This document shows positions 1-8,646 of a stretch of 64,000 bases of DNA, piece after piece. The translations under genes were made by a program, and so were the position numbers. The stretch spans positions 1,736,001-1,800,000 of the forward strand of contig JAWKZW010000001.1 of NCBI GenBank assembly GCA_041395725.1. The letters run 5' to 3'. The notes under the pieces were generated by a model. The model was not told the origin of the DNA and ran no database searches. It saw only the letters and a list, made by a program, of their open reading frames with translations. Position 1 is the stretch's first letter, and each line of letters starts with the position of its first letter. Source of the stretch: Gammaproteobacteria bacterium. Its GTDB lineage: Bacteria; Pseudomonadota; Gammaproteobacteria; Pseudomonadales; Pseudohongiellaceae.

Positions 1-1259
1 CCACCACCGCCGGTTCTTTTCTGCTTAAGGGTTCGATCCCTCCGGATGATGGGTTTATCGTGAAAAAACTGCGTGACGCCGGCGCGATCATACTGGCCAA
101 AGTCAATATGAGCGAATTCGCCTCCGGTGGGGCGCTGAATTCCCTGGGTGGACCGACATTTAACCCCCATGACACGTCACGTACCCCGGCCGGTTCGTCC
201 GGGGGTACCGGTGCCGCCATCGCAGCCGGCTATGCCATGATGGGGCTGGGAACCGACACCGGGGGTTCGGTGCGTGGACCCTCCTCGGCCAATGGTATTG
301 TGGGGTTGAAAACCACACATGGTCTGCTCAGTCGCGACGGAGTCGTGCCCCTGGCCCTGTCCTTCGATACGGTCGGTCCAATGGCGCGCAGCGTCTATGA
401 CGTAGCTGTGGCTCTGGGTGTGATGACTGGCATCGATAGAGCCGATCCCTCGACGTCAAAAAGCTTCGGGAAATTTGAGACCGACTATACCCGCTACCTG
501 GACGCTGACGCCTTGAGCGGCGCCAGAATCGGCGTCGCCAGAGTATTCATGGGCAGCGATAATGAAGTCGACTGGATCGTCGAGTCAGCGTTACAGACCC
601 TGCGTGATGCCGGCGCCGAAGTCGTGGACGTGACGATACCTGATTGGCTCATGGATGTGCGCGGCCGGTTCTATCAGACGATCCGCTACCGTGAGTTTCG
701 CGCCCAGATCGCCGATTATCTCGCTACCCTGGGGTCGGATTATCCCAAGTCTCTCGATGAACTCATCAAACAGTCCATGGCGCTTACCGCGCGAAGGGAA
801 GACGGGGCTATTCCAAATCCTGGCAGATGGAATCTCATGATGAGGGAAGACGCGAGCGGCGAACTCAGCGACGCTGAATACATAGCCGTGCGAGACCATG
901 CGCTACCGCTGGTACGCAGCGTGCTGGAAGGCATCCTGCGTGAAAATGAACTGGACGCGATCGTCTATCCCACATCGACGACCAGGCCCGGCAGGGTGGA
1001 CCCCGATCCTGATCCCGATAGTGCTCCGGGCGGTGGTGAATCTCCGGTGACGTTGGCAAACATGTCAGGGTTTCCCGATATGATAGTACCGGCGGGTTTT
1101 ACCGCCCGTGGTCTACCCATAACTCTTTCTTTTCTCGGTCCCGCTTTCAGTGAACCACGGTTGCTGGGGCTCGGCTATGCCTTTGAGCAACGGACCCACG
1201 CCAGGCGATTGCCTGCGCATACGCCGGTTTTACCCGGTGAGTTGATTACCATTGAGTAG
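1..1259 (+). CDS. Amidase (amidase-signature family), 5' end outside window
   Basis: The reading frame is open from base 3 and enters from the left edge, so the N-terminus, which carries the catalytic Lys in this family, is missing. A GTG at 60 could be read as a start but sits inside conserved amidase sequence. The visible part has the Gly/Ser-rich signature GSSGG at about bases 192-206 (cis-Ser) and the nucleophile motif GTDTGGS at about 249-269, as expected for Ser-cisSer-Lys amidases that hydrolyse amides to acid and ammonia. The rest matches the usual amidase length and ends VLPGELITIE. The substrate cannot be told from sequence; the family includes Glu-tRNA amidotransferase A-like and broad amide hydrolases. 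No partner gene is visible. Confidence 0.9.
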   Translation, partial: TTAGSFLLKGSIPPDDGFIVKKLRDAGAIILAKVNMSEFASGGALNSLGGPTFNPHDTSRTPAGSSGGTGAAIAAGYAMMGLGTDTGGSVRGPSSANGIVGLKTTHGLLSRDGVVPLALSFDTVGPMARSVYDVAVALGVMTGIDRADPSTSKSFGKFETDYTRYLDADALSGARIGVARVFMGSDNEVDWIVESALQTLRDAGAEVVDVTIPDWLMDVRGRFYQTIRYREFRAQIADYLATLGSDYPKSLDELIKQSMALTARREDGAIPNPGRWNLMMREDASGELSDAEYIAVRDHALPLVRSVLEGILRENELDAIVYPTSTTRPGRVDPDPDPDSAPGGGESPVTLANMSGFPDMIVPAGFTARGLPITLSFLGPAFSEPRLLGLGYAFEQRTHARRLPAHTPVLPGELITIE

Positions 1260-1276
1260 CTGAGTGGCCAAGAAAT

Positions 1277-1376
1277 AGAGAAACACAGAAACACAGAAAC
1301 AACAGAAAACAAGAACCCAAGAAATTGAAGAATCAGGTCGTCCAGTCACTGGTTTAACTCATTGATCAGAGGCTCC
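1277..1376. repeat. Low-complexity A-rich tract and solo repeat end
   Basis: Downstream of the amidase lies an A-rich run built on repeated AAACACAG units (about 1280-1310). It is followed near 1361-1376 by ATTGATCAGAGGCTCC, which resembles the right terminal repeat of the miniature element found complete at 45.5 kb but is diverged. No gene is visible between the amidase and the next start. Confidence 0.4.
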
Positions 1377-1507
1377 TCAAGTCTCTACAAGAGCGTAGAT
1401 CAGGCTTCTTGAAACGCAACATGCAGCAACTGTAAAGTGTTGGAGAGCTGTTGGCTGCAGTGACACCACTGTGGGTAGAAGTGGCTTTGAACTAAAAGGA
1501 GTTCATC

Positions 1508-3424
1508 ATGGTTAGATTGTTTCCTTGCGTGATGCTGGCACTCGTCAGCGTTTCGATTCAGGCGGCCGAAGAAACGAGCGGCTGGCCCTACTGGGGTGGC
1601 ACCAGGGAGTTTAATCGGTATTCCAGCCTCGATCAGATCAACGCAGACAATGTGGCCGATCTGCAAATCGCCTGGCGGCGGCCGGCATTGGACCCTTCTC
1701 TCCAGAACGCGTTCCCGGAAATTCGCGTGTCCGGTAATCTCCGCTCTACGCCGATTCTCCTCGATGGCCTGCTCTATGCGACTAACGCCGTCGGCCTGGT
1801 CGAAGCATTCGATCCCGCCACCGGAGAGACAATCTGGATACAGCAGCCGATTGCCCCGACTCTGGAAGAAATGAGAGGTCAGAGTACCCGGGGTATTGAT
1901 TATTGGACCGATGGGTCCAGTAATCACCTGTTGGTAGTCAGAAATAATTACCTTTTCTCGCTGGATGCGGCAACAGGCCAGCCGATCCCGGGGTTCGGCA
2001 TCGACGGTCGCGTCAACCTGGTGCCTGACTCCGCCGAGCGATTCTCCTTCATTTCCGGCGGTCCGATAGTGGTCAACGATGTCGTCGTAGTGGCGGGTAC
2101 TCTCGATGGCGCGGGAGACAGTGGCCGGTTATGGCGGGGGGTCGCTTCGGAAGATGTGCGTGGTTACGATGTCAGAACCGGGGAACACCTCTGGACCTTT
2201 CATGCGGTTCCCAGGGAAGGCGAATTCGGCACCGACACCTGGGGCAATGAATCCTGGCGGGAGTCCGGGGACCTGGGGTCCTGGTGTTGCCTCAGTGCCG
2301 ACGAGTCACTGGGCTATGTTTACGTGCCATTCACGGCCCCAACAGCCGCCTACTACGGTGGTCATCGGCCAGGCGACAACCTTTTCTCCAACAGCCTGGT
2401 TGCGATCGACGTCGCAACCGGCGAGCGCGTCTGGCATTTCCAGATGGTCCATCACGATGTTTGGGAATACGACAACATCGGGCCTCCGGTACTCGGAGAA
2501 ATAACGGTCGAGGGCAAAACCATCCAGGCAGTGATGCAGGCCAACAAGACCGGCTGGGTGTATGTCTTTGACCGGGTCAGCGGCGAGCCGGTCTGGCCTA
2601 TCGAGGAGCGGCCGGTGCCGCAGTCCGATGTGCCGGGCGAAGTATTGTCTCCTACCCAGCCCTTTCCTACCAAACCGGCAGCCATCGCCACCCAGGGCAT
2701 CACGGCAGCGGATATTATCGACTTTCCGGAAATAGGGCAGATTGCCCGTGCGACGGCGGCGAATTTCGTCACCGGGCCGATTTTTACGCCGCCCACTCTG
2801 GCCAGCGAGCAGGTGGGTGGTACCCAGGGAACCCTGATGCTGCCGGGTTCGTGGGGCTCGGCAAACTGGAACACCGGTGCGTTCGATCCCGAAACCGGGT
2901 ATTACTTCGGAGTGACGCATGATGTACCACGGGTTTATCGCCTTGAGGAGGCGACCCAGGAGGATACCGAAATGGCCTACTGGAGCCCGAACAGGGATGC
3001 GCCCTATATAGACGGTATACCCCTGACCAGGCCACCCTGGGGCAGGATTACCGCAATCGACATGAATACCGGTGAGCACGTCTGGCAGGTTGCCAATGGC
3101 GACTCATTGAGCGACCACCCGGCGCTGAGAAATCTCGACCTGCCGATGTTGGGTATTGCCAGCCGGCCGGTGGCGCTGGTGACCAAAACTTTGCTGTTTC
3201 TGGGCGATGGCAGCAACGTGTACGGTGGAACCCAGCCCAATATGTGGGGCAGAATGTTCCGCGCCTTCGATAAGACCACCGGCGATATAGTGTGGGAAAT
3301 GGCGCTCCCCTCAGGCACTACCGGAGGCCCCATGAGTTACCTGCATGAGGGCAGGCAGTACATCGTGGTAGCGGTCGGTAACCTGGGTTCGGCAGCGGAG
3401 TGGATTGCGCTGGCACTGGATTAG
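1508..3424 (+). CDS. PQQ-dependent dehydrogenase (quinoprotein beta-propeller), exported
   Basis: A 638-residue protein with an N-terminal signal peptide (hydrophobic stretch ending SIQAAEE). The start is set by AAAGGAG just upstream of ATG 1508. Repeated propeller-blade motifs (SLDAATGQPI, AIDVATGERVWHF, AIDMNTGEHVW, AFDKTTGDIVW) mark the eight-bladed quinoprotein fold that oxidises sugars, alcohols or acids in the periplasm. There is no transmembrane N-domain, so electrons presumably pass to a soluble carrier or a membrane partner. The substrate is unknown. An unusual vicinal cysteine pair, C260-C261 after W259, lies where the second PQQ protein here (5860-8226) has VWSLTSADE. It is monocistronic and convergent with the TPR gene. 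Confidence 0.88.
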   Translation: MVRLFPCVMLALVSVSIQAAEETSGWPYWGGTREFNRYSSLDQINADNVADLQIAWRRPALDPSLQNAFPEIRVSGNLRSTPILLDGLLYATNAVGLVEAFDPATGETIWIQQPIAPTLEEMRGQSTRGIDYWTDGSSNHLLVVRNNYLFSLDAATGQPIPGFGIDGRVNLVPDSAERFSFISGGPIVVNDVVVVAGTLDGAGDSGRLWRGVASEDVRGYDVRTGEHLWTFHAVPREGEFGTDTWGNESWRESGDLGSWCCLSADESLGYVYVPFTAPTAAYYGGHRPGDNLFSNSLVAIDVATGERVWHFQMVHHDVWEYDNIGPPVLGEITVEGKTIQAVMQANKTGWVYVFDRVSGEPVWPIEERPVPQSDVPGEVLSPTQPFPTKPAAIATQGITAADIIDFPEIGQIARATAANFVTGPIFTPPTLASEQVGGTQGTLMLPGSWGSANWNTGAFDPETGYYFGVTHDVPRVYRLEEATQEDTEMAYWSPNRDAPYIDGIPLTRPPWGRITAIDMNTGEHVWQVANGDSLSDHPALRNLDLPMLGIASRPVALVTKTLLFLGDGSNVYGGTQPNMWGRMFRAFDKTTGDIVWEMALPSGTTGGPMSYLHEGRQYIVVAVGNLGSAAEWIALALD

Positions 3425-3585
3425 GGCGGTTCTCGTCGAGTAGCGCAATACGCTGCTCGGGCGACAAACTCCCTGGGAGGTCATAGTCATTGCCATACCT
3501 CAATCTGTCCGGGCAGTGCAGAAAACGCCACGCCAGGCTCCCATGATGCCTGGGCTGGCAGGCGGCGGCGGGCGAACCAGGATTC

Positions 3586-4671
3586 TCAGCGATGTGCCAG
3601 CGGCGTGCCCTGGGCACAGCAGGCGGCGAACGAATGGGTTTTGAATTCCCTGAACTCAGCCTGCAGAGCGTGAATTTCGGTCAGCACGCTGTCCCGCTGA
3701 TCTGCAAGCGCGACCGGGTGTTGCGCCAGTAACCGGCCAAGGTTCTCCAGTGATCTCTCCAGCTCGCTGATACTGCGGTAGACCAGGTTGCGTCTGGTGT
3801 CTCGCTGAGACTCAGGGTAGAGGGGGTTGTCCCGTCTCACCGAAGTGCACTGACGCGCTCGGCCACCCTGGCCGTTATTCTGACAGACCTGCTGTTGGAC
3901 GTAGGGATTTACCGTGCCAGGGAAAAACTGGTGGGGCGTTTCGGCCAGGGTTCTGGCCATGGCGAGATCCGCCTGGGACTTGCCCTGGTAAAGCAGAGCC
4001 AGCGCGGCGACATTTCTGGCCGGATTGTCTTTAACCCGGGCCAGGCCGGTGCGGTAAATGGTGCTTATCTCCTCCGCCTTCCAACCTCTTTCGCGCGGAC
4101 CTTCGCCCAGCAGGTTTTCCCGCAGACTGCGTATTTTCCAGTCTGCCAGTTCCACCACGGCCTCCGCGTAGCGAATATCGGTGCTCTCATAGAGACGGTT
4201 CTTGAGATAAAACTGCAGCTGGTGCTGGGTATCCGCCTGCTGCCAGTCCTGCAGGGAGAGACTGCAAAGGATCAGTTTCCCGAGAAAAGGTAACTGTTGC
4301 TCGCTGTCGAGACCGAAGTTTATCCGGGTAAGTTGCAGTGCCTGCTGGTAGTTGGCGGTCGCCTTTTCGAAGTCGCCATGCTGCTGATAGATTCCGGCCA
4401 GGTCGTCATAGACCTCGATCAGGGCAGGATCGTACTGTCCCCGTTCGCTCTGCATCCTGCCGAGGGTCTGGCGGTGGTCTGCCAGTTCCTGGCTGAGTAC
4501 CACTGCAGAAGGCTGTTCCAGATTGCCATAGGAACGGAATGAAGCCGGCAACTGTAAATCCTGGCCGGCACCGAGTGGCGGAACGGAAAGGCATAGAACA
4601 GGTATTAACAGACATACCCGCAAACAACCAATCCAGCGCCCCGCAGCGCTTGCGATAGTTGATTTCGACAT
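3586..4671 (-). CDS. TPR-like secreted or anchored protein of unknown function
   Basis: 361 residues. A hydrophobic segment at about residues 13-36 ending PPLGAGQD looks like a signal peptide or anchor. Residues about 85-150 contain a tetratricopeptide-type repeat (DDLAGIYQQHGDFEKATANY), followed by helical sequence with no recognised domain. The last 100 residues are rich in Arg, Gln and Cys. It lies downstream of the selenoprotein on the same strand, with about 190 bases between them, so co-transcription is possible but not shown. TPR units usually mediate protein contacts; no function is assigned. Confidence 0.65.
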   Translation of the reverse strand: MSKSTIASAAGRWIGCLRVCLLIPVLCLSVPPLGAGQDLQLPASFRSYGNLEQPSAVVLSQELADHRQTLGRMQSERGQYDPALIEVYDDLAGIYQQHGDFEKATANYQQALQLTRINFGLDSEQQLPFLGKLILCSLSLQDWQQADTQHQLQFYLKNRLYESTDIRYAEAVVELADWKIRSLRENLLGEGPRERGWKAEEISTIYRTGLARVKDNPARNVAALALLYQGKSQADLAMARTLAETPHQFFPGTVNPYVQQQVCQNNGQGGRARQCTSVRRDNPLYPESQRDTRRNLVYRSISELERSLENLGRLLAQHPVALADQRDSVLTEIHALQAEFREFKTHSFAACCAQGTPLAHR

Positions 4672-4864
4672 GTGTATGCAAACCCGGGTTACGTTATTAA
4701 CGCATCCCAGCCTCTCTCATTTGCATGGCTGCCGGCGGCTCTGTTTTTGTTCTTAGCCTGCCGAACAGTCCCTTTATAACACAAAACTACAGAACTCAAA
4801 ATCGACAGCCCGGGCAAACAAGGGCCGTATACCGTAATGCTTCAACTTTTTTTTAATTCGGTGT

Positions 4865-5740
4865 TCAGTCGATCATCGGTATTCTTGTTCTCCCTTCGGC
4901 CCTGGCCAGGGCCTGTTGCTGCCGCCGACGCTCCCCTTTCCGGAGCAAGGCCTCGCGGTTGCTGGCGTCTACCCGGGCATACCGGTCCCGCCACGACTGG
5001 TCGTCACTCCACAGATAAGCCGACCTGACAGTAACGCCGGAGACGGTCGCGCTATCAAACAGGGTCATTGCCTGCCGGACAATTTCCAGTTGCATGGCCT
5101 TGTCACCCGGCTTTCCACAAGGGTTGCCCAGCGGGAAGTCAACATAGTAGAAACGCGGAACGCCGCAATATTCGATGATATCCAGCGCGGAGCCGAGTAC
5201 CACGGTGGGCAGTCCGTTGACCTCCAGGTGGCGTGCGACCAGACTCACGGTCTGGTGACAGACGGGTCACAAGGGTACCAGAAGTGCCAGGTCAATCTGA
5301 TCCTCTCGACAGAGCTCCAGAATTCTGGGTGCGTCGTTATCCAGGGTGAGTCGTTTGCTGTACTCGGTAGGTACGCAGAAAAACCGCCGACCCAGCTCAC
5401 CTGCTGTGCCCTCAGCCACCAGCCTGTTCAGTTGCTCGATGGGAAGAAAAGTGGGGACATCGCGCGTATGGGTATTGTCTTTATCCCAGGACAGGTGATC
5501 GGTAAACAGGGCAGAGGGTGGCGGATCCACCGGAACCGCTTCCACCTGTCGATCGGCTTTGTGTTCTGTTTCAGCAGGCATGGCCGTGGTGATAATCGCC
5601 ACCTTCGATTCCTTCAGGGTTCTTGTCGGCTTCGAGAACGGAATGGTTTCGAAGTGAGCCCACTGATAGTCGCTGGTATAGCCCTGGGCACGGTAGTACT
5701 GACGCGTGCGCTCCATGTAATTAATGTCGTTGTTGTTCAT
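4865..5740 (-). CDS. Selenoprotein of the glycine reductase B / proline reductase PrdB-like family, in-frame UGA = Sec158
   Basis: Two ORFs, 5267-5740 and 4865-5248, are in the same frame and are separated only by one TGA (5269-5267) and six sense codons. Read through, they give a 291-residue protein whose centre reads VPL-U-PVCHQTVSLVARHLE. That is the U-x-x-C redox motif of the GrdB/PrdB-like selenoprotein family, in which the UGA position is selenocysteine. C-terminal to it, RFYYVDFPLGNPCGKPGD is also family-like. The start ATG 5740 has AGGA about 11 bases upstream. A bacterial SECIS-type hairpin follows the UGA (see its entry). Cytoplasmic, probably a thiol/selenol redox enzyme; substrate unknown. 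It lies 119 bases downstream of the membrane quinoprotein gene. A sequencing error or pseudogene is unlikely because both halves are intact and in frame. Confidence 0.85.
5238..5269 (-). promoter_or_regulatory. Candidate bacterial SECIS element with UGA Sec codon
   Basis: Downstream of the TGA (5269-5267) a hairpin forms: ACCAGAC (5256-5250), loop CGTGA (5249-5245), GTCTGGT (5244-5238), seven perfect pairs. After one mismatch three more pairs (one G-U) can extend it. Seventeen bases separate the UGA from the loop, and the second loop base is G. Both agree with the known consensus for SelB-recognised bacterial SECIS elements. Confidence 0.8.
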
Positions 5741-5859
5741 CGATGCTGATCCTGTCGGTACGAACTACTGCAATGGCCTTTGCGGGAAAAAACTGTGCTT
5801 TCCCGCCAGTTTCTGCCCCGTCGTGGCTGCGCGCATAACCTTGTTCAGCAGCCTGTCAG

Positions 5860-8226
5860 TCAGTCCGGCAAACCATAAGCGATAACCCAGCCACCGGGTA
5901 CCTCTGTCTGTTCGGCGCTCCGGTCGGTAGCTGTCTCCAACTGCAGACCTCCCCCGCCATCGGGTACAGTCACCAGCACGTACTGCCTGCCGGAGGACGG
6001 GCTGACATAAGTCATGGAAGTGGCCGTGGACGAACCAGGCAGGGCGTCGGTCCAGACTTCCTCGCCGGTAAAGATATCAATAGCCCGCATGGTGCTGTCA
6101 ACAACATTGCCATTGAAAATCAGCCCTCCCCCGGTAGCGACGGATCCGGCCAGGTTGTAATACATCCCCATAGGCAGGGGCAGGCCGGTAGCCAGGCCCA
6201 GGGGGCCCAGGTCTTTGGCCGTGCCAAGTGGGCGACGCCAGAGGATTTCCCGGGACACCAGATCTACCACTGCCAGCTCGCCATAGGGTGGGCGCAGGCA
6301 GGGTGCGAAGAGCGGTGACAGAAAGAAAAAGGAATAGACGCCATACGGTGTGCCGGCCTGGGCGCCGCCCACTCCCAGAAATTCATCGCCCTGCAGTTGT
6401 TCCTTGGGAATAAGCCGGACTACCGAAGGGTTGTGCAGCGCGTTCACTACCATCAGGTGATTGACTTCATCTACCGCAACTCCGCCCCAGTTGATGCCAC
6501 CGGCAACGCCGGGATAATGAAATGTGCCATCGCCGGTAGTAGGAGGGGTCAGTGGTCCCTCATAACGCATCTTTTTGAACTGAGCGCGACATGCCGCGTG
6601 ATCAAACGGCGTGATACCCCACATATCCCGTTCAGAGAGTCTGTCGTAATCAAAGCGGGGCATGCCGATGGAAAACGGCTGGGTGGGTGACGTCGTTTCA
6701 TCTGGCAGGTCGGTCTGCGGAACCGGCAGCTCGGCCACATCCGCAATCGGCTCACCGGTTTCCCTGTCCAGCAGGAAGATCTGAGCCCGCTTGGTGGGTA
6801 CAACCACTGCCTTGCGCATGTCGCCGTTGACGGGCAGGTCCACCAGGGTCGGTTGCGCCGGCACGTCGTAGTCCCAGATATCATGGTGAGTGGTTTGAAA
6901 GTGCCACCTGACTTTACCCGTGCGGGAGTCGAGAGCGACGATAGAGCTTGAATACTTCTCCATGGCTTCGCTGCGGTGACCTCCCCAATAGTCAGGCGTC
7001 GCATTGCCGGTAGGTACGTAGACCAGGCCGAGGTCTTCGTCGGCACTGGTCAGGCTCCAGACATTCGGCGTGCCGCGAGTATAGGTTTCTCCGGCGGCCG
7101 GCAGGCCGGGGCGCTCCTCGCGGCCCATGTCCCAGGCCCAGATCAGGTCGCCGGTGAGGGGGTCGAATCCTCGTATAACTCCGGAAGGCTCCTGGGTCTC
7201 CTGGTTATCCATCACCCAGCCGCCCAGTACCAGCACATCATTGGCAATGGTGGGCGGCGAGGTGACGAAGTAAAACCCGGGTTTTACCTCTCCCATACCT
7301 TCCAGCAGGTCGATTTCGCCGCCGGTGCCGAATTCCCGACAGGGCAGGCCGGTCTCCTTGTTGACCGCTACCAGCCTGGCGTCGGTGGTGGCGGTAAAGA
7401 TACGCTCCGGGCAGTCATTCGTTTCTGCATCAGTCGGCGACTGGTAGTAGGTAACACCCCGACAGGTGTCCCAGAAACCGATGCGGGCGGATTGTATTTC
7501 AGGGTCAAACCGCCAGCGTTCTTCGCCGCTGTCCGGGTCCAGTGACAGGATGATGTTCTGACCGGTACACAGGTACAGACCGTTGCCAACCTGGATGGGT
7601 GTGCCTTTGAATTCTCCTGGCACGCCGGTGCGAATTTCCCAGGCTTTCTGCAATCGGCTCACATTGCCCCGGTTTATCTGGTCAGCGGCAGCATAGCGGG
7701 TACCACCTTTCGATGATCCGTAGTGTCGCCATTCCCCGGAGTCATTACGTACCTGACCGGTTCCTGGGGCCGTTGGTGTACCGACCTGGTAACCGGTGTT
7801 GGCTAAGGAAAGGGCAAGCACAAAGACTGCATAGGCCCCCAGGGTGAGTTGGGTTTCAGTTTTCTGGAACAGAGGTTCTGGTTGTGTCTGCAACAGACCG
7901 CGGCGCACTCTCGGTACCACGAACCAGAGCCCCAGTACGGTGAAAAAGGCTATCCGTGGCATCAATGGCCAGAATGCCAGGCCAGCTTCATAGAATGCCC
8001 AGAGGTAAGTGGCGATCAGGAAGCCGCCATACAATGTTGCACCGCGCCGGTCGCCCCGAAACAACAGTCCGCTGCAGAGGACCAGCGCAACTCCCGCCAG
8101 CAGGTAGTAGAATGAGCCTCCTGCCAGGATAAGCCCATAGCCCTGCCGCAGCAGTCCGATGCTGCACAGACCGATGACGATGGCCAGGAAAAGGGGTTTG
8201 GGGTAGCGGGTAATGGGCTCAGTCAC
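5860..8226 (-). CDS. Membrane-bound PQQ-dependent dehydrogenase, glucose/quinate/shikimate family
   Basis: 788 residues with the architecture of membrane quinoprotein glucose dehydrogenase. About five transmembrane helices lie in residues 10-150, followed by a periplasmic eight-bladed propeller (about 160-788). Family motifs include SGEWRHYGSSKGGTRY, VYVPTGNATPDYWGGHR and WHFQTTHHDIWDYD. Such enzymes oxidise aldoses or quinate/shikimate with PQQ and pass electrons to ubiquinone through the membrane domain. Length is close to E. coli Gcd (about 796). It is divergent from the methyltransferase gene and first in a possible minus-strand unit with the selenoprotein. Substrate within the family is not decided here. 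Confidence 0.9.
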   Translation of the reverse strand: MTEPITRYPKPLFLAIVIGLCSIGLLRQGYGLILAGGSFYYLLAGVALVLCSGLLFRGDRRGATLYGGFLIATYLWAFYEAGLAFWPLMPRIAFFTVLGLWFVVPRVRRGLLQTQPEPLFQKTETQLTLGAYAVFVLALSLANTGYQVGTPTAPGTGQVRNDSGEWRHYGSSKGGTRYAAADQINRGNVSRLQKAWEIRTGVPGEFKGTPIQVGNGLYLCTGQNIILSLDPDSGEERWRFDPEIQSARIGFWDTCRGVTYYQSPTDAETNDCPERIFTATTDARLVAVNKETGLPCREFGTGGEIDLLEGMGEVKPGFYFVTSPPTIANDVLVLGGWVMDNQETQEPSGVIRGFDPLTGDLIWAWDMGREERPGLPAAGETYTRGTPNVWSLTSADEDLGLVYVPTGNATPDYWGGHRSEAMEKYSSSIVALDSRTGKVRWHFQTTHHDIWDYDVPAQPTLVDLPVNGDMRKAVVVPTKRAQIFLLDRETGEPIADVAELPVPQTDLPDETTSPTQPFSIGMPRFDYDRLSERDMWGITPFDHAACRAQFKKMRYEGPLTPPTTGDGTFHYPGVAGGINWGGVAVDEVNHLMVVNALHNPSVVRLIPKEQLQGDEFLGVGGAQAGTPYGVYSFFFLSPLFAPCLRPPYGELAVVDLVSREILWRRPLGTAKDLGPLGLATGLPLPMGMYYNLAGSVATGGGLIFNGNVVDSTMRAIDIFTGEEVWTDALPGSSTATSMTYVSPSSGRQYVLVTVPDGGGGLQLETATDRSAEQTEVPGGWVIAYGLPD

Positions 8227-8646
8227 AAGGTCTTCTCTCTTTTCAGTTCGTCTGCTGCAGAGACGGATGAGCCGAGGCGATACTGGCGCAGCCTCTCAAT
8301 CTGCACTGCACCGTTACTTGTCTTGAAGGTCTGCGCAAACCGTCTATCCGAACCGGTCGGTGGGCTGGCGACACGACCGTATTCACTGCCTGGCTGCTGT
8401 TGTCTTTATGGGATCTTTAAGCAACATCCGCGAATATACCATTGTCTATGTCTTTCTGCCCTGTTCGTTTAAGCTACAACCCGAATTACCGCCACTTTCA
8501 GGTCGGTGGTCAGGTTGCCAGAGTGCCAGAGTGCGGTTGATGGTGAGTTGAATCCGCCTGAATCGGCGGATCGCCGGAGCCAGGCAATTGCGCTGGCGAT
8601 TCTGGCTCCGACGAGCCACGGGGCAGTGAATCACGAGAGGCCTGCT
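8227..8646. other. Divergent intergenic region
   Basis: About 420 bases between the membrane quinoprotein gene (leftward) and the exported methyltransferase (rightward). It must carry both promoters. A short direct repeat (CCAGAGTGCCAGAGTGC near 8518-8534) is the only structure noticed. The downstream reading frame stays open back to 8506, but no ribosome site supports that start. Confidence 0.4.

Noticed and set aside
31..50. tRNA T-loop-like GGTTCGATCCC
   Set aside because: It lies inside the amidase coding sequence and no cloverleaf can be drawn around it.
1277..1320. CRISPR-like or regulatory repeat in the A-rich tract
   Set aside because: Units are short, imperfect and without spacers; simple low-complexity sequence explains it.
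5267..5740. Reading the selenoprotein as two separate genes or a frameshift pseudogene
   Set aside because: The halves are in the same frame, both coding-like, the joined protein matches one family across the UGA, and the downstream hairpin fits a SECIS; the second half has no ribosome site.
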